Shown here: piece after piece, positions 9,016 to 17,480 of the stretch
Numbering within the stretch: the first letter of the stretch is position 1
Layout of the letters: the number at the start of each line of letters is the position of its first letter
Source of the DNA: CAVQHY01 sp963712465
GTDB taxonomy: Bacteria > Actinomycetota > Thermoleophilia > Gaiellales > Gaiellaceae
Assembly: GCA_963712465.1 (NCBI GenBank)
Contig: CAVQHY010000007.1
Coordinates: forward strand, 62,001-126,000
DNA length: 64,000 nt
Reading direction: 5' to 3'
Position numbers and translations under genes: made by a program
The notes under the pieces: generated by a model
The model's input: the letters and a program-made list of their open reading frames with translations, nothing else
Database searches by the model: none
Told to the model about the DNA's origin: nothing

Positions 9016-10013
9016 GTCGGCCCGGCCGACGCGTGGCCGACACATCGCTCGTTCGTGCCGGCATGCACGGGATCGCGCTCGACGGGAACGAGATCGGCGT
9101 CACCGTCTTCCCCGAAGCCGGCGGCAAGATCCTCGACCTAATCCACAAGCCATCGGGGAAGAACCTCCTGTGGCGGAACCCGCGGGTCGGGCTCATGAAG
9201 ACGTATCCAGGTGCCCCGTTCGACGACGTCTGGTGCGGCGGCTGGGACGACCTCTTCCCGACCGATGCGCCCTGTGTGATCGACGGGGTTGCCTACCACG
9301 ACCACGGCGATCTCTGGATCGGACCCTGGGAGTGGTCGCTGCAGCGAGACGACGCCGAGCGAGCCGTGCTCTACCTTCGGCGCCACAGCGTCTCGCTCCC
9401 CTGTCTCGCGGAGAAGTGGGTCAGCGTCGGACGCGAAGAGACCGCAGTCGTCGTCCGCCACCGGCTCACCAACCTGGGTGCGGCTCCGATCTCGTACTTC
9501 TGGAACCAGCACGTCGCGCACGCGATCGAGCCTGGCTCGAGGGTGCAGCTTCCTGCCACGCGGGTCGGCGTCGAGCCCTCGTACCCCGGCCGAAGCGCGG
9601 GAGGCCCTGGGACGCTGTCGTGGCCAAGCGACGCTACGACAGGCGATCTGAGCGTCCTTCCCGGCCCGGAGGCCGGGCTCACGGAGTGGCTCTTCAGCGA
9701 GGACCTCCGGGAGGGATGCTGCGCCGTCACGCACCCCGGGGCCGGCGTCGGTCTCGAGCTCTCGTTCGATCGGTCGATCTTTCCGACCGTCTGGCTCTGG
9801 GGCGTGTTCGGCGGCTGGCGCGGACACCATGTCCTGCTGACCGAGCCGTGCACGAGCAGGCCGGGGAGCCTCGCCGACAGCATCGCGCGGGGTGACGCCG
9901 CGAGCCTCGAAGGTGGAGAAGCCGTCGAGACCGAGGTGGTCGCGACCGTCCTGACGGACATCGAGTCGCCACTTCGAGCCGAGTCGACGCCGACCGCGGC
10001 CGTGACCGAGTGA
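9012..10013 (+). CDS. Aldose 1-epimerase-like (galactose mutarotase fold) protein
   Basis: A 333-residue protein with the pattern of the galactose mutarotase-like beta-sandwich. The N-terminal half reads EIGVTVFPEAGGKILDLIHK, then DVWCGGWDDLFPTD, and a histidine-rich strand (AYHDHGDLW) lies where mutarotases keep sugar-binding residues. The C-terminus has WLWGVFGGWRGHHVLLTEPC. The likely start is GTG at 9012, forming a GTGA overlap with the prpD-like stop; an ATG at 9000 in the same frame is possible. The role in an acyl-CoA operon is unclear: it may equilibrate a sugar or sugar-acid precursor. I assign only the fold with moderate confidence. Confidence 0.65.
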   Translation: MSRPGRRVADTSLVRAGMHGIALDGNEIGVTVFPEAGGKILDLIHKPSGKNLLWRNPRVGLMKTYPGAPFDDVWCGGWDDLFPTDAPCVIDGVAYHDHGDLWIGPWEWSLQRDDAERAVLYLRRHSVSLPCLAEKWVSVGREETAVVVRHRLTNLGAAPISYFWNQHVAHAIEPGSRVQLPATRVGVEPSYPGRSAGGPGTLSWPSDATTGDLSVLPGPEAGLTEWLFSEDLREGCCAVTHPGAGVGLELSFDRSIFPTVWLWGVFGGWRGHHVLLTEPCTSRPGSLADSIARGDAASLEGGEAVETEVVATVLTDIESPLRAESTPTAAVTE

Positions 10014-11191
10014 GCTCGATGGAGCCGAGCCCGGAGCAGGGCGAGCTCGTCCAGGTGATCCGCGACTGGGTCGACAGGGAGGTCGTGCCGGTCGCCTCCG
10101 ACTACGAGCATGCGGACGAGTACCCCGAGCCGCTGGTCGAGCAGATGAAGGAGCTCGGTCTCTTCGGCGTCACGATCCCCGAGGAGTACGGCGGGCTCGG
10201 CCTCGATCTGACGACGTACGCGCTGATCCAGGTCGAGCTCTCGCGCGGCTGGATGTCGCTCTCTGGTGTCCTGAACACGCACTTCATCTCCGCCTGGATG
10301 ATCGGGTCGTTCGGCATGGACGAGCAGCGCGCCCGGTACCTGCCGCGGATGGCGAGCGGCGAGATCCGCTTCGCCTACTCGATGACCGAGCCCCACGCGG
10401 GCTCGGACGTGCAGGCGATCCGCACGCGTGCGGTGCGAGACGGTGACGAGTTCGTGATCACCGGGCAGAAGATGTGGGCCACCAACGGCCTGCGCGCCGA
10501 CGCGGTCATGCTCCTCGCCGTCACCGACCCGGAGGCCGAGCCGCGCCACCGCGGCATGACGGCGTTCATCTGCGAGAAGCAGCCGAACGTCTCCGAGCAG
10601 CCCGGCCTGACGGTGCCCCCGCCGCTTCGCAAGCTCGGCTACAAGGGTGTCGAGTCGACGGAGCTCGTCTTCGACGGGTTCCGGACCCCGGCCGCGAGCG
10701 TCCTCGGAGGCGAGGCAGGCGTCGGCAACGGCTTCAGGTACTTCATGGGCGGGATCGAGCTCGGGCGCGTCAACATCGCCGCCCGCGCAGTCGGCATCGC
10801 GACGCGGGCGCTCGAGGAATCGATCCGCTACGCGCAGGAGCGGGAGGCGTTCGGCAAGCCGATCGCGCAGCACCAGGCGATCCAGCTCAAGCTCGCGCAG
10901 ATGGCGACGAAGATCGAGGCCTCGAGGCTGCTGATGCTGCAGGCCGCGCGGCGCAAGGACGCGGGAGAACGGGCCGACCTCGAGGCGGGAATGGCGAAGC
11001 TGTTCGCGACCGAGACCGCCGAGGAGGTCGCGCTGGAGGCGATGCGCATCCACGGCGGCTACGGCTACTCACAGGAGTTCGTCGTCGAACGCCTCTACCG
11101 CGACGCGCCGGTCCTCATCCTCGGCGAGGGCTCGAACGAGATCCAGCAGCTGCTGATCGCCCGGCGGCTGCTCGAGCGGCACGCGATCTAG
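10010..11191 (+). CDS. Acyl-CoA dehydrogenase
   Basis: A 393-residue FAD-dependent acyl-CoA dehydrogenase introducing an alpha-beta double bond and passing electrons to ETF. The helical N-terminal domain contains GVTIPEEYGGLGLD. The central beta domain has the flavin-binding YSMTEPHAGSDVQAIRTRAV and ITGQKMWATNG segments. The C-terminal helical domain has IHGGYGYSQEFVVERLYRDA and GEGSNEIQQLLIARRLL, where the glutamate of EGSNEIQ sits at the usual catalytic base position. The start is GTG at 10010 overlapping the preceding stop as GTGA, with an ATG three codons later. It closes the operon begun at 6253. Substrate chain is unknown; the context favours a short or branched dicarboxyl-CoA. Confidence 0.92.
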   Translation: MSSMEPSPEQGELVQVIRDWVDREVVPVASDYEHADEYPEPLVEQMKELGLFGVTIPEEYGGLGLDLTTYALIQVELSRGWMSLSGVLNTHFISAWMIGSFGMDEQRARYLPRMASGEIRFAYSMTEPHAGSDVQAIRTRAVRDGDEFVITGQKMWATNGLRADAVMLLAVTDPEAEPRHRGMTAFICEKQPNVSEQPGLTVPPPLRKLGYKGVESTELVFDGFRTPAASVLGGEAGVGNGFRYFMGGIELGRVNIAARAVGIATRALEESIRYAQEREAFGKPIAQHQAIQLKLAQMATKIEASRLLMLQAARRKDAGERADLEAGMAKLFATETAEEVALEAMRIHGGYGYSQEFVVERLYRDAPVLILGEGSNEIQQLLIARRLLERHAI

Positions 11192-11197
11192 CTGGTT

Positions 11198-11211
11198 AGC
11201 CCGCGCGGGCT
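11198..11211. terminator. Hairpin between converging genes
   Basis: A perfect 14-base palindrome, AGCCCGCGCGGGCT, begins 7 bases after the dehydrogenase stop, and a second stem (GCCGGC-GCTCGA-GCCGGC) follows within 40 bases. The 73-base gap separates converging genes. No T-run follows, so simple intrinsic termination is uncertain. Confidence 0.4.
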
Positions 11212-11264
11212 GGTGCGGCCGCGCGGCTGGCCGGCGCTCGAGCCGGCGACGGGCGAATGAGCGG

Positions 11265-12050
11265 CTAGGCGATCGGTCGCTCGGGCCGATCGGCGACGCT
11301 CGGAGCGCCGCCGATCAGGTCATCCAGCTGGTCGTGGCGCGCCTTCCACCGCCGCCAACGAGACTCGTAGCGCTCGCGACACCGCGTGGCGTTCGAGCGA
11401 GCCATGCGCCCACCGTCCTCGCGGTAGAACCAGCGCGCCCACGGCGAGTCCGGTTTGGCGAGGCGCAAGGCGGCGACAAGGCCAACCACGGGAACGGCGA
11501 CGGACAGGACGCCCAGGATCAGCTTGCCTTTGAGGATTGCGATCACGGATGTGAGGACGTGGAACGCGATCACTGCGAAGAACATCCTGCGGCCGATCTG
11601 ATCGAGGTCCTGCTTTTCGGCGCCGAACGGCGCCGAGGCGACCAGGCAGAGCCCGCCGAAGAGCAGGGTGGCGACGACCGCGTCGATCGAGCTTCGTCCC
11701 TCGCGGCTCCAGTAGACGTCGTCGAGGTGGAACCAGAGGGCAAACTCGTCGAGCGTCAGCGCCGCGCCGACGCCGAACAACACGGCCAGGAGGTTGTACC
11801 ACCAGCCGTAGGGGTCGAAGGCGAAGTTGAAGAGGCCCGCGCTGAGCATCAGGAAGATTCCCGGGACCATGTGATGGACGTGCACGCCGCCGACGCTACC
11901 GCTGCCCCAGCCGCGCTCTCGGGCCAGCCGTGTGTAGAGGCGGGTCAGCACGAACGTGATCAGGAACGCGAGCAGGAGGAGGAAGAGCGGCTCGCGCCCT
12001 GGGTCGTGGATGGCCGGCTCGTAGCCGGGGACGAAGCGGAACCAGTTCAC
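11265..12050 (-). CDS. Multi-pass integral membrane protein of unknown function
   Basis: A protein of about 261 residues with roughly six hydrophobic segments (LFLLLLAFLITFVLTRLY near the start, then others through LILGVLSVAVPVVGLVAAL). Between the first segments it has the conserved-looking SVGGVHVHHMVPGIFLMLSA, followed by YGWWYNLLAVLFGVGAALTL and DEFALWFHLDDVYWSREG; the histidines and acidic residues could bind a metal, but that is inference. The C-terminal 50 residues are basic and cytoplasmic-looking. The start is uncertain: GTG at 12050 is the first good candidate, the frame stays open far upstream as a shadow of the neighbouring transporter, and no ribosome site is evident. I know similar proteins from actinobacteria only as uncharacterised. 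Confidence 0.7.
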   Translation of the reverse strand: MNWFRFVPGYEPAIHDPGREPLFLLLLAFLITFVLTRLYTRLARERGWGSGSVGGVHVHHMVPGIFLMLSAGLFNFAFDPYGWWYNLLAVLFGVGAALTLDEFALWFHLDDVYWSREGRSSIDAVVATLLFGGLCLVASAPFGAEKQDLDQIGRRMFFAVIAFHVLTSVIAILKGKLILGVLSVAVPVVGLVAALRLAKPDSPWARWFYREDGGRMARSNATRCRERYESRWRRWKARHDQLDDLIGGAPSVADRPERPIA

Positions 12051-12094
12051 CTGCGTCGAATCAAACCACGGCGCGGTAACGAGCGCAGCCCGGG

Positions 12095-12982
12095 TTATGG
12101 TCCTGCCGGCTCGACGGCGGCCCCCGCCGGCGCCTCCACGACGTCGTCTGCTTGTTTCGCCGATGCGAGCGCCACCAGCCCGACCAGCGTCACCGCGAGC
12201 GCGGCCAGCGCCCCCGCCACGCCCGTGGAGGACTCGTGCAGCTGCTCGTCGAGCAGGAGCATGCCGAGGAGCAGGCTCGCGATCGGGTCGAAGGCCATCG
12301 TCGTCGCGATCGCCGGCGCCAGCGCGCCGGTCTGAAGCGACACCTGGCTCAGGTAGAGCCCGACGACGCTGACGACGGCGAGCGCGTACAGGTGCCAGTC
12401 GGCGACGACCGCGACGAAGCCGTCGTCGAAGCGGTCGACGGTCGCCTTCGTCAGAGCGGCGGTGAGACCGAAGAGCACGCCCGCCGCGGTGCCGAACAGC
12501 GCGGCCTTGACGCCTGCCCGCCGCCGGAGCCCCGCCACCACGAGCGCGGCGGCAACACCGAAGCAGATCCCCCCGGCGACGAGCCAGTCGCCGAACGGCG
12601 CGTCGTCCTTGCCGCCGGTGGGGTTCGAGACGAGGAGGAAGACGGCCAGGCCGACGGTGACCGCGAGGGCGCCGAGCCACTCCCGGCGGCCGACCCTCTG
12701 AGCGGTCAGGCGCCTGCCGAGCGGCAGGGCGAAGACGACGGTCGTGACGAGCAGCGGCTGGACGATGACGAGCCGCCCGATCCCGAGCGCCGCCGCCTGC
12801 GCGACGTAGCCGAGCGCATCCACGACGATCCCCAGGAGCCACACCGGCCTCCGCAGGAGCCGGAGCAGGAGCCCCGCCTCGAGCGCCTCGGACTTCGGCT
12901 CCTGCAAGGTTCCCTTCTGCTGCAGCACCGTACCGAGCGCAAACAGGAACGCGGCGACGAGGGCAAGGGAGATCTCGAGCAC
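12095..12982 (-). CDS. DMT superfamily (EamA-like) transporter
   Basis: A 295-residue membrane protein with about nine or ten hydrophobic helices in two related halves, as in the drug/metabolite transporter family. The N-terminus, SLALVAAFLFALGTVLQQKG, and the following PLLVTTVVFALPLG region resemble EamA and NIPA-type permeases; the second half repeats the pattern in ATTMAFDPIASLLLGMLLL. The C-terminus is a short Ala/Glu/Pro tail. Substrate cannot be predicted; export of amino acids or metabolites, or magnesium transport, are all known in the superfamily. It is followed 44 bases downstream by the other membrane protein gene on the same strand. Confidence 0.8.
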   Translation of the reverse strand: MLEISLALVAAFLFALGTVLQQKGTLQEPKSEALEAGLLLRLLRRPVWLLGIVVDALGYVAQAAALGIGRLVIVQPLLVTTVVFALPLGRRLTAQRVGRREWLGALAVTVGLAVFLLVSNPTGGKDDAPFGDWLVAGGICFGVAAALVVAGLRRRAGVKAALFGTAAGVLFGLTAALTKATVDRFDDGFVAVVADWHLYALAVVSVVGLYLSQVSLQTGALAPAIATTMAFDPIASLLLGMLLLDEQLHESSTGVAGALAALAVTLVGLVALASAKQADDVVEAPAGAAVEPAGP

Positions 12983-13011
12983 TGGCTACGGGATCCTCTC
13001 GCACGGGGCGG

Positions 13012-13269
13012 TCATCGCCGGAGTCTCCTCGACGAGGCGAGGCCCAGGCGCGCCGCGACCCTGTACCCGGTCCCGACGGCCATGCCCGCGACCACGAGCG
13101 CGAGCACGCCGAGCAGGATCCGCCAGCGGGCGCGCAGGTGGAGCAGGACCGCTCCGAGGGCGACGAGGATCGCGACGACGGCGGCGCTCGCGACCGTCCA
13201 CCAGTTCGCGATCGGAAAATCGACGATGCTCGCCACGCCGAGGCGACGATAGACGGTTCCCGTACGCAT
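13012..13269 (-). CDS. Small membrane protein with two hydrophobic segments
   Basis: An 85-residue protein starting MRTGTVYRRLGVAS at the ATG at 13269; an upstream in-frame start at 13317 would run into the divergent gene. Two hydrophobic helices are visible (WWTVASAAVVAILVALGAVL and ILLGVLALVVAGMAVGTGY) with basic flanks. It lies 29 bases upstream of the DMT transporter gene on the same strand and may be co-transcribed with it. No family is recognised. Confidence 0.5.
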   Translation of the reverse strand: MRTGTVYRRLGVASIVDFPIANWWTVASAAVVAILVALGAVLLHLRARWRILLGVLALVVAGMAVGTGYRVAARLGLASSRRLRR

Positions 13270-13288
13270 GCCTCTAGACTCGCGGCGC

Positions 13289-14452
13289 ATGGACTTCGGC
13301 CTGCCCGACGAGCTCACGGAGATCCGAGCCGCGGTTGGCGACCTGTGCGCGCAGTTTCCCGGCGAGTACTGGCGCGCGCTCGAGCCCGACCGCTACCCCG
13401 AGGAGTTCGTCGCCGCGCTGACCGAGAACGGCTGGCTCGGCGCCCTCGTGCCCGAAGAGTACGGCGGCGCCGGGCTCGGGCTGGGTGCGGCGAGCGTCAT
13501 CCTCGAGGAGATCAACGCGTCCGGGTGCAACGCGGGCGCGTGCCACGCCCAGATGTACACGATGGGCACGGTGCTGCGGCACGGCTCGCCGGAGCAGAAG
13601 GCCCGGTACCTCCCGGGGATCGCCTCCGGCGCGCTGCGGCTGCAGGCGTTCGGCGTCACCGAGCCGACCGCGGGCTCGGACACGACCTCGATCCAGACGA
13701 CAGCCGACCGTGTCGACGGCGGCTACGTCGTGCGCGGCCAGAAGATCTGGACGTCGCGAGCCGAGCACTCCGACCTGATGCTCCTCCTGGCGCGGACGAC
13801 GCCGATCGAGGAGGTGGAGCGCAAGACGGAGGGACTGTCGACGTTCATCGTCGACATGGAGGCGGCTCTCGCTGCGGGCACCATGACGATCCGCCCGATC
13901 CGGACGCTGATGAACCACGCGACCACGGAGATCTTCCTCGACGGGGTCGAGATCCCCGCCGACGCGCTCGTCGGCGAGGAGGGCAAGGGCTTCCGCTACA
14001 TCCTCGACGGCATGAACGCCGAGCGGATTCTGATCGCGGCCGAATGCGTCGGGGACGGGCGCTGGTTCGTCGAGAAGGCGAGGACCTACGCGTCGGAGCG
14101 CGTCGTCTTCGGTCGCCCGATCGGCCAGAACCAGGGCGTGCAGTTCCCGATCGCACAGGCGCACGCGGCGATCGAGGCGGCCGACCTGATGCGCTGGAAG
14201 GCGGCGTGGCTCTTCGAGCAGGGGGAGCCGTGCGGGCCGGAGGCGAACATGGCGAAGCTCCTCGCGGCGGAGGCGTCCTGGCAGGCGGCGAACGTCTGCC
14301 TCGACACGCACGGCGGCTTCGGTTTCGCCGAGGAGTACGACGTGGAGCGGAAGTTCCGCGAGACACGCCTCTACAAGGTCGCGCCGGTCTCGAACAACCT
14401 CATCCTCGCCTACCTCGGCCAGCACGTCCTCGGAATGCCGCGCTCGTACTGA
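13289..14452 (+). CDS. Acyl-CoA dehydrogenase family protein
   Basis: A 387-residue acyl-CoA dehydrogenase (MDFGLPDELTEIRAA start; an ATG at 13268 in frame is an alternative). Recognisable segments are ALVPEEYGGAGLGLGAAS, the flavin region FGVTEPTAGSDTTSIQTT with VRGQKIWTSRAEH, and the C-terminal LDTHGGFGFAEEYDVERKFR. At the position where most family members carry the catalytic glutamate (EGTSEIQ-like) this protein reads KVAPVSNNLILAYLG, so the base is missing or supplied elsewhere. Some members of a dehydrogenase branch with this ending exist, but their reactions are poorly known. No operon partner: the neighbours are a divergent small membrane gene and a cupin preceded by a hairpin. Confidence 0.85.
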   Translation: MDFGLPDELTEIRAAVGDLCAQFPGEYWRALEPDRYPEEFVAALTENGWLGALVPEEYGGAGLGLGAASVILEEINASGCNAGACHAQMYTMGTVLRHGSPEQKARYLPGIASGALRLQAFGVTEPTAGSDTTSIQTTADRVDGGYVVRGQKIWTSRAEHSDLMLLLARTTPIEEVERKTEGLSTFIVDMEAALAAGTMTIRPIRTLMNHATTEIFLDGVEIPADALVGEEGKGFRYILDGMNAERILIAAECVGDGRWFVEKARTYASERVVFGRPIGQNQGVQFPIAQAHAAIEAADLMRWKAAWLFEQGEPCGPEANMAKLLAAEASWQAANVCLDTHGGFGFAEEYDVERKFRETRLYKVAPVSNNLILAYLGQHVLGMPRSY

Positions 14453-14472
14453 GCCTCGACTTCGTCACAAAC

Positions 14473-14501
14473 GCGCACAAGGGGTCAGACCCCTTGTGCG
14501 C
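14473..14501. repeat. Perfect 14-bp inverted repeat with GGGGTCAGACCCC core
   Basis: Arms GCGCACAAGGGGTC and GACCCCTTGTGCGC flank a single A in the 90-base gap between the acyl-CoA dehydrogenase and the cupin. The same core recurs twice at 62854-62918. It could end transcription of the upstream gene, but the reuse of the core elsewhere suggests a short dispersed repeat (REP-like). Confidence 0.75.
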
Positions 14502-14542
14502 GCGCGTCACAAGCTGCGAACCGGGGGCGTTATGCTGCCGCC

Positions 14543-14911
14543 ATGACACATGAGCTGAAGATGACCGCCGCAGCGGCCGGGGAGCTCGAGGACTGGGGAC
14601 CGCTCGAGCCGCCGCTCGCCGAGGCGCTCGGCGATCCGATGCCGACGCGCGGAGTCGAGACGTGGGCGAGCCCGGACGAGAAGGTCTCGACCGGCATCTG
14701 GGAGTGCGAGCCCGGCCCGTCCCGGTGGCACTTCTCCGGGAACGGCGAGTTCATCCACGTGATCAGCGGCCGGATGACCTGCACGGACGAGGCGGGCGAC
14801 GCCGTGACGCTCACCGCCGGTGACTCGATGACGTTCCCGCCCGGATGGAAGGGCGAGTGGCGAATCGAGGAGACCCTGCGCAAGGTCTACACGGTCTTCC
14901 CCGCCGCCTGA
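14543..14911 (+). CDS. Cupin domain protein
   Basis: A 122-residue single-domain cupin of the DUF861/EutQ-like type. The barrel is visible from WASPDEKVSTGIWECEPGPS through GEFIHVISGRMTCTDEAGDA to the second cupin motif region LTAGDSMTFPPGWKGEWRI. The usual metal-binding HxH of motif 1 is not kept (the stretch reads GNGEFIHVISG with one histidine), as in many small DUF861 proteins. Such proteins are often sugar or amine-catabolism accessory or isomerase proteins; no specific role can be given. It lies between the hairpin at 14473 and leuA and seems to be transcribed alone. Confidence 0.75.
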   Translation: MTHELKMTAAAAGELEDWGPLEPPLAEALGDPMPTRGVETWASPDEKVSTGIWECEPGPSRWHFSGNGEFIHVISGRMTCTDEAGDAVTLTAGDSMTFPPGWKGEWRIEETLRKVYTVFPAA

Positions 14912-14965
14912 TCGCCCGAGCTATCCCGGTTTCGGCCGAGGCGGGCTACCCTATCCCCCATTCGC

Positions 14966-16663
14966 ATGAGCATGCCCTCTGACAGGTATCGCCCGTACGC
15001 GTTCGGCGTCGACCTTCCCGACCGCACGTGGCCCGACGCGAAGCTCGAGCACGCCCCGGTCTGGTGCTCGGTCGACCTCCGGGACGGCAATCAGGCGCTG
15101 ATCGACCCGATGGACGTCGCCCGCAAGCGGCGCATGTGGGAGCTGCTGATCCAGCTCGGCTTCAAGGAGATCGAGGTAGGCTTCCCCTCGGCGTCGCAGC
15201 CGGACTACGATTTTACGCGCCTGCTGATCGAGGAGCAGCTCGTCCCCGACGACGTCTGGATCCAGGTGCTCGTGCAGTGCCGCGAGGAGCTCATCGACCG
15301 CACCATCGAGAGCATCCGCGGCGCGAAGCGCGCCATCGTCCACCTCTACAACTCGACGTCCGAGCTCCAGCGTCGCGTCGTCTTTCGCGAGGACCGGGAG
15401 GGCGTCGCGACGATCGCGGTCGCCGGTGCCGAGCTCTGTCTGCGGGCGCTCGACGAGCTGCCCGAGACCGAGATCAGGTTCGAGTACTCGCCGGAGACGT
15501 TCGTGGGCACCGAGATGGACTACGCGCTCGAGGTCTGCGAGAGGGTGCTCGACGTCTGGCAGCCGAGGCCCGACTGGAAGACGATCCTGAACCTCCCGGC
15601 CACCGTCGAGATGGCGACCCCGAACGTCCACGCCGACCAGTTCGAGTGGTTCGGCCGGAACGTGAGCCGCCGAGACTCGGTCGTCCTCTCGATCCATCCT
15701 CACAACGACCGGGGCTGCGCGGTGGCCGCCACCGAGCTCGCGCTGATGGCGGGCGGAGAGCGTGTGGAGGGCGCCCTCTTCGGCAACGGCGAGCGCACCG
15801 GCAACGTCGACATCGTCACGCTCGCGCTGAATCTTCTGAGCCAGGGCGTCGACCCGCAGCTCGACGTCTCGGACATCGACGAGGTCCGGCGGGTCGTCGA
15901 GTACTGCAACCAGCTGCCCGTACACATCCGCCATCCGTACGTAGGGGAGCTCGTCTACACGGCGTTCTCGGGCTCGCACCAGGACGCGATCAAGAAGGGC
16001 ATGGAGGCACTCGAGCAGACGGACGGATCGCTCTGGGAGGTGCCCTATCTCCCGATCGACCCCAAGGACGTCGGCCGGACCTACGAGGCGGTGATCCGCG
16101 TCAACAGCCAGTCCGGGAAGGGTGGCGTCGCCTACGTGATGAGAGCCGAGCACGGCCTCGACCTGCCGCGGCGCACGCAGATCGAGTTCTCACGAGTGAT
16201 CCAGCATCTCGCCGAGACGGAGGGCGGCGAGGTGACGCCAGAGCAGATCTGGGAGTCGTTCGCGGAGGAGTACCTGCGACCGGGGCCGGTCGAGGTCGTC
16301 GGCCATCGATCGGTCGAGGAAGGCGACGAGCGCGAGACGCTGGAGGTGCGCCTGCGCCTGAACGGCGAGGAGCGGGTTGTGATCGGCCGGGGCACGGGCC
16401 CGATCGACTCCTTCGTCGACGCCCTCCGCGAGCTCGGCGTCGACCTCCGCGTCCTCGACTACCACGAGCACGCGGTCTCTGCAGGCGAGGACGCGACGGC
16501 GGCGAGCTACATCGAAGCGGCGCTCGGCGACCGCGTCCTCTGGGGAGTCGGCATCCATCCGAGCATCGTCACGGCGTCGCTGCGAGCGGTCGCGAGCGCG
16601 GTCAACCGGGCGACGAACGCAGGGATCGTCGCGCCCGGCGAGACCGCCCTGGCCGAGAGCTAG
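14966..16663 (+). CDS. leuA: 2-isopropylmalate synthase
   Basis: A 565-residue enzyme joining acetyl-CoA and 2-oxoisovalerate in the first committed step of leucine synthesis. The TIM-barrel domain shows WCSVDLRDGNQALIDPMD (catalytic and metal-binding residues), KEIEVGFPSASQPDYDF, the HPHNDRGCAVAATELAL metal motif and the family signature FGNGERTGNVD. The C-terminal part, from about residue 430, is the LeuA regulatory domain that normally binds leucine. Length and the N-terminal extension (DRYRPYAFGVDLPDRTWPD) fit the actinobacterial type 2 enzyme. A second possible start lies two codons downstream. The gene is not beside leuB (52.5 kb), leuC or leuD. Confidence 0.95.
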   Translation: MSMPSDRYRPYAFGVDLPDRTWPDAKLEHAPVWCSVDLRDGNQALIDPMDVARKRRMWELLIQLGFKEIEVGFPSASQPDYDFTRLLIEEQLVPDDVWIQVLVQCREELIDRTIESIRGAKRAIVHLYNSTSELQRRVVFREDREGVATIAVAGAELCLRALDELPETEIRFEYSPETFVGTEMDYALEVCERVLDVWQPRPDWKTILNLPATVEMATPNVHADQFEWFGRNVSRRDSVVLSIHPHNDRGCAVAATELALMAGGERVEGALFGNGERTGNVDIVTLALNLLSQGVDPQLDVSDIDEVRRVVEYCNQLPVHIRHPYVGELVYTAFSGSHQDAIKKGMEALEQTDGSLWEVPYLPIDPKDVGRTYEAVIRVNSQSGKGGVAYVMRAEHGLDLPRRTQIEFSRVIQHLAETEGGEVTPEQIWESFAEEYLRPGPVEVVGHRSVEEGDERETLEVRLRLNGEERVVIGRGTGPIDSFVDALRELGVDLRVLDYHEHAVSAGEDATAASYIEAALGDRVLWGVGIHPSIVTASLRAVASAVNRATNAGIVAPGETALAES

Positions 16664-16759
16664 CCGGGCAACGGCTCGGGCGCGCTGCCGCTCCAGATCG
16701 ACGTTGACCGTCTCGGGCGGCGACGGAAGGTGCGACGTGCAGCCGTCGTTGTCATCCCT

Positions 16760-17428
16760 ATGCGCGTCGTCTCGGTCAACGCCGGCCTCCCCCGCACCGT
16801 GGTGTGGAGGGGTCGCGAGGTGACGACGGCGATCTTCAAGCGGCCCGTCGAGGGGCGCGTGCCGCTTCGCACCACGAATCTCGACGGCGACCGCCAGGCC
16901 GACCTCACCGTCCACGGCGGCGCCGACAAGGCCGTCTACGCCTATCCGGCGGAGCACTACGACCTGTGGCGCGCCGAGCTTCCCGACCGCGAGTTGCCGT
17001 TGCAGCTCGCGGGGATCCCGTTCGGGTCGTTCGGCGAGAACCTCACGGTCGAGGGACTGCCGTCCGAGGACGAGGTCGCGATCGGCGATCGCTACCGCGT
17101 CGGCTCGGCCGAGCTCGTCGTGACGCAGCCGCGCCTCCCCTGCTCCAAGCTCAGCCTGCGCTTCCAGCGTGAGGATATGGTCAAGCGCTTCCTCGCGAGC
17201 GGCCGCACGGGCTGGTACTCCGCGGTCGTGCTCGAGGGCGGCGTGGCCGCCGGAGACCCGATCGAGCTCGTCGCACGCCATCCCCAGGCCGTGCCGGTCG
17301 CCGCCGTGACGCGGGCCTATGCGGTCGACCGAGACGACGGGGTGACACTGGAACGGCTCGTCGGGCTCGACGCCCTCCCGGCTGACTGGCGGGCGCATTT
17401 CGCCGAGCGGCTCGCGTCCCTCGCCTGA
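16760..17428 (+). CDS. MOSC domain protein (YiiM-like)
   Basis: A 222-residue protein containing a molybdenum cofactor sulfurase C-terminal (MOSC) domain. The N-terminal part has LRTTNLDGDRQADLTVHGGA and KAVYAYPAEHYDLW; the core shows FGSFGENLTVEGL and the family cysteine in QPRLPCSKLSLRF. The C-terminal 60 residues match the alpha-helical 3-alpha domain found in YiiM-type proteins, which help reduce N-hydroxylated compounds using molybdenum cofactor. The start is the ATG at 16760 (MRVVSVNAG); an in-frame ATG at 16730 would add a non-conserved leader. It stands alone, 97 bases after leuA. Confidence 0.85.
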   Translation: MRVVSVNAGLPRTVVWRGREVTTAIFKRPVEGRVPLRTTNLDGDRQADLTVHGGADKAVYAYPAEHYDLWRAELPDRELPLQLAGIPFGSFGENLTVEGLPSEDEVAIGDRYRVGSAELVVTQPRLPCSKLSLRFQREDMVKRFLASGRTGWYSAVVLEGGVAAGDPIELVARHPQAVPVAAVTRAYAVDRDDGVTLERLVGLDALPADWRAHFAERLASLA

Positions 17429-17480
17429 CGAGGCCGGCTATTCTCGCGGCACACCGGGGATGACGACGAAGGAGGCTCCC

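Noticed and set aside
12051..13004. N-terminal extension of the membrane protein gene ending at 11265
   Set aside because: It overlaps the DMT transporter in another frame and is arginine-rich shadow sequence.
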